DNA of 35,273 nucleotides, taken from DATEJJ01 sp039649115 (GTDB lineage: Bacteria; Actinomycetota; Actinomycetes; Mycobacteriales; Micromonosporaceae). Location of the stretch: NCBI GenBank assembly GCA_039649115.1, contig JBBWZQ010000101.1, forward strand, positions 1-35,273, in the 5' to 3' direction. A program made the translations under genes and the position numbers. Below the pieces are notes generated by a model that was not told the DNA's origin, searched no databases, and saw only the letters and a program-made list of their open reading frames with translations. Below, one piece after another: positions 31,682-35,273 of the stretch; the first letter of the stretch is position 1; each line of letters opens with the position of its first letter.

Positions 31682-32055
31682 TCGTCGAGGTGGACACCCG
31701 CTCGCCCGTGCCGGCGTACGAACAGATCCGGGCACAGATCGACACCATGATCGCGAGCGGCGTGCTGGCCCCCGGTGCCCAGCTGCCCCCCATCCGGCAG
31801 CTGGCGGTCGACCTCGGTCTCGCCACGAACACCGTCGCCCGCGCGTACCGCGAACTGGAACTCGCCGGCTCGGTCGCCAGCCGGGCGCGGCACGGAACCG
31901 TGGTAGCGTCCTCCGCCCCGGCCCGCCAGCTACCTCGCACGGAGATCCGCCGCCGGCTGGCACAGGCCGCCCAGGCATACGCCCGGGCATGCCGCCAGCT
32001 CGGCGTCAGCCTCGACGAGGCCCACACGGCACTACGCACCGAACTGGACAGCTGA
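31678..32055 (+). CDS. GntR-family (YtrA-type) transcriptional regulator
   Basis: 125 residues. The winged helix-turn-helix (VPAYEQIRAQIDTMIASG, LPPIRQLAVDLGLATNTVARAY, then GTVVA) fills the first 75 residues; the tail is a short helical dimerisation segment, as in the small YtrA subgroup. YtrA regulators repress their own operon and respond to envelope-active antibiotics. It is the second gene of its operon; the inverted repeat at 30797 is the probable target. Confidence 0.92.
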   Translation: MIVEVDTRSPVPAYEQIRAQIDTMIASGVLAPGAQLPPIRQLAVDLGLATNTVARAYRELELAGSVASRARHGTVVASSAPARQLPRTEIRRRLAQAAQAYARACRQLGVSLDEAHTALRTELDS

Positions 32056-32172
32056 CGGGCCGGTACCGACGCTGTGGGGTGCCACGTCAGGGTGACCATC
32101 GCACGGCCGTATCGGCTCGCGGCGGTCTTGTGGTGAGAACCCATCTACCTGGGACTCCACGCCTGTTCCACC

Positions 32173-32191
32173 ATCGTCCGATATGGACGAT
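32173..32191. repeat. ATCGTCC-N5-GGACGAT palindrome in a convergent gap
   Basis: Perfect 7-bp arms (32173-32179, 32185-32191) in the 195-bp space between the GntR gene and the NTF2-like gene, which converge on it. No T-run follows, so it is only a weak candidate for a bidirectional terminator. The rest of the gap holds nothing recognised. Confidence 0.4.
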
Positions 32192-32250
32192 CGACCCGTG
32201 TCGCTCCCATCGACCGTCAGCGCCTGAGCAGCGTGCGACGTGCGCGGTGT

Positions 32251-32613
32251 TCAGCCCGGGGCCAGCGTGCTGAACTGGATTGCGGCCAGCCGCCAGCCGC
32301 CCGGCTGTTCGATCCACACCTGGCTCACCCGGGTGGCCAGGGCCATCGGGTCGCCTCGCCAGGTCGCGCGGCTGCGTTGCACGCACCGCAGGATCGCCGT
32401 GCGGTCGTAGCGCCGCAGGTCAACCTCGCTCGTCTCGATCGAGAGGTAGCGGAAGTCCTCGTGCCGACTGACCCATTGCTCCTTGTCGAGCACGAACCCA
32501 CGCTCGCCGATCGAGAGGAAGTCGTCGACCAGCAGCGCGCCCAGTCGCTCCTTGTCTCCACGAAGTTCGGCGTCGTCAAAGGCGCGTTGGAGTTCGAGAA
32601 TGTCACCGTCCAC
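32251..32613 (-). CDS. NTF2-like (SnoaL/DUF4440-type) protein
   Basis: 120 residues from a GTG at 32613. LQRAFDDAELRGDKERLGALLVDDFLSIGERG is the typical opening of DUF4440-like NTF2 folds, and the C-terminal half is a beta sheet ending VWIEQPGGWRLAAIQFSTL. Such proteins are small-molecule-binding pockets, some enzymatic. No partner gene is evident; the RidA-type gene is divergent. Confidence 0.8.
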   Translation of the reverse strand: MDGDILELQRAFDDAELRGDKERLGALLVDDFLSIGERGFVLDKEQWVSRHEDFRYLSIETSEVDLRRYDRTAILRCVQRSRATWRGDPMALATRVSQVWIEQPGGWRLAAIQFSTLAPG

Positions 32614-32769
32614 CCACGCATCATCCCCGGCGAGGACGCCGGCGTCTCCAAGGGCTCACCCGGCGGCGGATCCCGGCGGCAGATGAGCAAGCCGCCGGAG
32701 GGCGCGGCTGGATGAGTGGAATGTCAAATGCGGTCGCGGGTTCTGGAGAGGGTCTGGCACGATCTACCG

Positions 32770-33180
32770 GTGACCGATACCAAACCCGTCGAGCTGGTGC
32801 GCGTCCCTCTGCTCACCGATCGGGCACCCTACGCGTACGCCGCGGTGGCCACCGACGTACGAAGATTGGTGTTCACCGCCGGCGCCTGTCCGCTGGACGA
32901 CCAGGGTGAGACGGTGGCGATCGGTGACGTCGCCGCGCAGACCGAACAGGTCATGGCCAACCTGCGGACCGCGCTGGCGGCGGCTGGTGGCGAACTCACC
33001 GACGTCGTCAAGACCACGGTCTACGTGGCCAGCCACAACAGGGACGACCTCGTGACCGCGTGGAGCGTCGTGAGTAGGCATTTCGGTACGCACGAGGCGC
33101 CGAGCACACTGCTGGGCGTCACGGTCCTGGGCTACCCGGACCAGCTCGTCGAAGTCGAGGCTGTTGCCGCATTGCGGTGA
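32770..33180 (+). CDS. RidA-family protein
   Basis: 136 residues from a GTG at 32770 (MTDTKPVELVRVPLL); an in-frame ATG at 32716 would add 18 residues with no homology. Features: LVFTAGACPLDDQGE, QVMANLRTALAAAGGELTDVVKTTVYVA, and the C-terminal VEVEAVAAL. The Arg that archetypal RidA uses to bind the imine carboxylate (PARS context) is not evident in EAPSTLLGV, so this is probably one of the Rid subgroups without proven imine deaminase activity. Confidence 0.87.
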   Translation: MTDTKPVELVRVPLLTDRAPYAYAAVATDVRRLVFTAGACPLDDQGETVAIGDVAAQTEQVMANLRTALAAAGGELTDVVKTTVYVASHNRDDLVTAWSVVSRHFGTHEAPSTLLGVTVLGYPDQLVEVEAVAALR

Positions 33181-33311
33181 CACCCCGCTGGTAGCACCGA
33201 CCGAACGAGTACCTCGCGGCGCCGGCACCGGTTGCCCAGTAGAGCATCCGATCAGCGCCAAAGTAGTGCGCTCACATCGCCGAACACCGTGACCGTGCGG
33301 TGATCGGACTC

Positions 33312-33425
33312 CTACCGGAGAAGCCCGTATTCGATCGCGGTAGCGGCCGACGCCGCAGCCTGCCAGGCCGCTAGCATCAACGCGGCAACGGTGGCTATTA
33401 CGACAAGTCTCTTGAGGTTGCGCAT
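33312..33425 (-). CDS. 37-residue putative exported peptide
   Basis: ATG 33425 has GGAGG with 6 spacer bases. The product starts MRNLKRLVVIATVAALMLAA, a positively charged head and hydrophobic core like a signal peptide or small membrane helix, continues WQAAASAATAIEYGLLR and ends at TAG 33312. An ASA-A site would fit signal peptidase cleavage, leaving about 11 residues. It lies 69 bp downstream of the caspase-fold gene on the same strand. No homologue recognised. Confidence 0.55.
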   Translation of the reverse strand: MRNLKRLVVIATVAALMLAAWQAAASAATAIEYGLLR

Positions 33426-33494
33426 TTCATGCCTCCATGGCCGGCGACCGGACAGTGCCCACTATGCCCCCGAAGCTGAATTGCGTCTAGATGA

Positions 33495-34112
33495 CTATCG
33501 ACAGAACGAAACACGGGGATGGGTACCCACAGGGGTCTGCGCCGGATTCCGGGTACCCAGATCGACGGTCGTCCCATGGTCCCCGCCGGTTTCCGGGGTT
33601 TGTCCGGCGGCCGACGGTCGGGGCAGGGCGGAGGCCTCGACGAGGATGTGGGCAAACGCCGGGTTGAAGCCGTCGGCGTTGGAGTGGCTTTTCAGCAGTG
33701 GTTTGCGGGTCCCGAAGACCGGCAGGCGTAGCGTTCGGGACAGCATACGCAGCGTGCGTTGCCCGCCGTCGGTGACCGCCGTCTGGCAGCCGAGCAGGCG
33801 CACCGCGACGATCTGCAGGCGCGGCAACAGGCGTGCCCGGGCCAGAGCGTGGAAGAACCGTGCCACGTCCGGGGCGAGCATGTCGATCGGTGTATCGCCC
33901 AGGCGCAGCAGGTGATGCTCGCGGGTCGAGTGGCCGATCAAGTCGAGTGTCGCCGGCGCGAGGACGTGGTGCAGGCGACGTTCGAGAACATCGCGTAGTT
34001 CAACGAGCGAACGCGCGTGCTGCAGGTTCACGCAACGCGCGACCCGCCCCGAGAAGAACGCCTCGGCGCAGTCGGGCGAGGCGATATTCAGCGACCTCAC
34101 CGGGGCGGGCAT
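33495..34112 (-). CDS. caspase-fold (clan CD / DUF4347-like) protein
   Basis: 205 residues. LDLIGHST with His61, and VRLLGCQTAVTDGGQRTL with Cys109, form the His/Cys pair and strand pattern of clan CD peptidases, closest to the DUF4347 type, where L-G-H and L-G-C-x-T-A occur in this order and spacing, followed by a P-V-F-G-T segment. If active it would be a cysteine protease. The last 40 residues look unstructured. It begins 6 bases after the stop of a small exported protein gene, so it is co-translated with it; the neighbouring small proteins are candidate substrates. Confidence 0.68.
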   Translation of the reverse strand: MPAPVRSLNIASPDCAEAFFSGRVARCVNLQHARSLVELRDVLERRLHHVLAPATLDLIGHSTREHHLLRLGDTPIDMLAPDVARFFHALARARLLPRLQIVAVRLLGCQTAVTDGGQRTLRMLSRTLRLPVFGTRKPLLKSHSNADGFNPAFAHILVEASALPRPSAAGQTPETGGDHGTTVDLGTRNPAQTPVGTHPRVSFCR

Positions 34113-34118
34113 GATTGG

Positions 34119-34304
34119 CTAATCACCGACAAAGGGTGGGAGCTTCGGGCCAGTTGCGGTGCGCAGTGCGGTGGTAGCCAGCAACGCGGTGGTGTTGAGC
34201 AACGCGGCCACTCGTCGGCGACGCCGGTGGCCGGCGGCCGCGCCCGGTCCGGGAGATTCGACGACAACGGTCGGCGTGGTGAGAGGACGGAGGTCTTGGT
34301 TCAT
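34119..34304 (-). CDS. 61-residue small protein with Arg-rich signal-like segment
   Basis: ATG 34304 with GAGGAG 5-6 bases upstream. The product begins MNQDLRPLTTPTVVVESPGP, then HRRRRRVAALLNTTALLATTAL and a short tail ending LPPFVGD. The first 36 residues align without large gaps to the 98-residue protein encoded just upstream (MN..L.P.T.P.V, then RR.RV.ALL), so the two are paralogues with a shared leader-like region and a Tat-like signal. Confidence 0.6.
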   Translation of the reverse strand: MNQDLRPLTTPTVVVESPGPGAAAGHRRRRRVAALLNTTALLATTALRTATGPKLPPFVGD

Positions 34305-34392
34305 CGTGACTCCTCGTGCCTGCTTGACTTGTGATGCATCGTTGAAGCTCGCCGCTGGGTCCGTGACCAGTGCGGCGGCTGGGATTGGCTGG

Positions 34393-34689
34393 CTAGTCAC
34401 CGGCGCAATTCGGTGCCTTGACCGTGCTCAGGGCGCCGACCGTGATCGTGGTCATACACGGGTCCCCACCAGCAAGGACTGCGCCGGTGCGGGCCGCGGC
34501 GGGTGGTACACCGATCGGAATCGCAGCGGCCAGCGGCGCGGCGCCGAGGGCCACGACCGCGGCGGCCACCGGGGCGGCACCGACGAGCAATGCGACGACC
34601 CGCGACCGGCGCAGTTGATCAGCGCCAACGCGCGGCGCTGGCCGATCGGCCACCAGTGGCGGCGTAGCAGGATCGAGGCTGTTGTTCAT
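34393..34689 (-). CDS. 98-residue small protein with Tat-like signal
   Basis: ATG 34689 with GGGAG upstream, 14 bases after the stop of the preceding ORF. N-terminal 25 residues are Pro-rich and polar, then LRRSRVVALLVGAAPVAAAVV, a twin-arginine-like signal, an Ala-rich stretch, and a C-terminal part with two cysteines (DPCMTTITVG, APNCAGD) that could form a disulfide. It is paralogous at its N-terminus to the 61-residue protein downstream. Function unknown; probably exported. Confidence 0.6.
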   Translation of the reverse strand: MNNSLDPATPPLVADRPAPRVGADQLRRSRVVALLVGAAPVAAAVVALGAAPLAAAIPIGVPPAAARTGAVLAGGDPCMTTITVGALSTVKAPNCAGD

Positions 34690-34703
34690 AGCGTCTCCCA
34701 GAA

Positions 34704-35273
34704 TCATGGTGCGGAATCCTTCGACAGTTGGCCGCTGACCAAAAACAATGCGCCGCGTTTGGGCGCTTCCCCAACACCAATCGTGGTGAGGCTCTCGGCG
34801 CCCACATCGCACTGCTCCGCGGACGCCAGATCGATCCACATCGTGACCGGGGGCGTGCCCGGCAGCGTCGAACGGCCCGGCGGCCACACCGCCACCCGCG
34901 CCAGCGTGCCCTGCTCCTGGAGGATCTCGGCATGATGCCCGGCGTAACGGTTCCCGGCCCGTGGATCATCCAGGTGCGGCCAGTACACGCTGGTCATGCA
35001 CTCGTAGTCATGCCCACCCATCCCGACCGGCGGGCACGCGGGGCGCAGCGTTTCGGGAAGCGACCGGACGAAGCCGCGCTCGAGGTAGACCGCACCCGCC
35101 AGTTGCAACTCCGGCCAGCGTGGCCCCAGCGTGGTACCGCTCAGTGCGCCATTGGGCCCGGTGAAGCACTCCTCGACCTGTACGTCATCCCAGGCGATCT
35201 CCATGGCCGCGGCGGCCGACGGGGTCCGCGCGAGATCCACGTTGATCAGCCGCGCCGGATCAAAGTCGTGATC
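34704..35273 (-). CDS. unrecognised protein, 5' end beyond the window
   Basis: The frame is open to the right edge (190 codons visible) and ends at 34704. In-frame GTG 35240 and ATG 35204 have no ribosome binding site, so the gene probably starts outside. The visible part has an acidic IAWDDVQVEECF segment, several cysteines, and DLASAEQCDVGAESL; I recognise no family. It is the first visible member of the minus-strand group with the two small proteins and the caspase-fold protein. Confidence 0.55.
   Translation of the reverse strand, partial: DHDFDPARLINVDLARTPSAAAAMEIAWDDVQVEECFTGPNGALSGTTLGPRWPELQLAGAVYLERGFVRSLPETLRPACPPVGMGGHDYECMTSVYWPHLDDPRAGNRYAGHHAEILQEQGTLARVAVWPPGRSTLPGTPPVTMWIDLASAEQCDVGAESLTTIGVGEAPKRGALFLVSGQLSKDSAP

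Overview
The window is high-GC DNA with tightly packed genes, many GTG starts and a few TTG, ATGA start/stop overlaps, StrR-type and AfsR-like regulators, and Lsr2 and IF-1 relatives. Together these point to an actinomycete (Streptomyces or a Micromonosporaceae-like genus; the sequence alone does not decide). No rRNA, tRNA or CRISPR array was seen.

Left edge (1-1450): a 3' remnant of an lsr2-like gene, an IS5-family insertion sequence with short inverted ends, and a 3' remnant of infA abutting the right IS end. The IS therefore sits between two unrelated broken genes, which suggests an IS-linked rearrangement.

Centre (1508-26410): a probable specialised-metabolite cluster that I cannot match to a known product. 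Two tandem XRE/NB-ARC/TPR (STAND, AfsR-like) regulators are followed by a StrR-family activator. Unit A (+) holds a histidine phosphatase and a DegT/StrS-type PLP aminotransferase. Unit B (-, 14225 to 9667) is a six-gene run: alpha/beta hydrolase, TMP-kinase-like, hydrolase, GT2-TPR glycosyltransferase, TMP-kinase-like, hydrolase; two of the three hydrolases have lost the nucleophile serine. Unit C (+, 14367 to 20419) holds a tiny ORF, a second histidine phosphatase, a Gfo/Idh/MocA oxidoreductase, an SDR, a nucleotidyltransferase-fold protein, a double GNAT and an aldo/keto reductase. A compact pyrophosphatase-like gene and a convergent PhyH dioxygenase follow. Unit D (+, 21956 to 26410) holds a 17-codon ORF with a near-perfect ribosome binding site, a 12-bp hairpin, an LLM flavin monooxygenase, an MFS exporter, a dNMP-kinase-like protein, an O-methyltransferase-like protein and a flavin reductase. 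The enzyme set suggests a phosphorylated or nucleotidylated amino-sugar or nucleoside-like product that is oxidised, methylated and exported; the tiny ORFs leave open a peptide component. The product is inference.

Right part (26543-35273): a two-gene operon of a patatin-like lipase and a membrane-anchored protein kinase; a fragment of a zinc-type dehydrogenase; a divergent pair of membrane-protein genes with a YtrA-type GntR repressor and an obvious inverted repeat between them; an NTF2-like protein; a RidA-family protein; and a minus-strand group of small exported or membrane proteins with a caspase-fold (clan CD/DUF4347-like) protein, running off the right edge.
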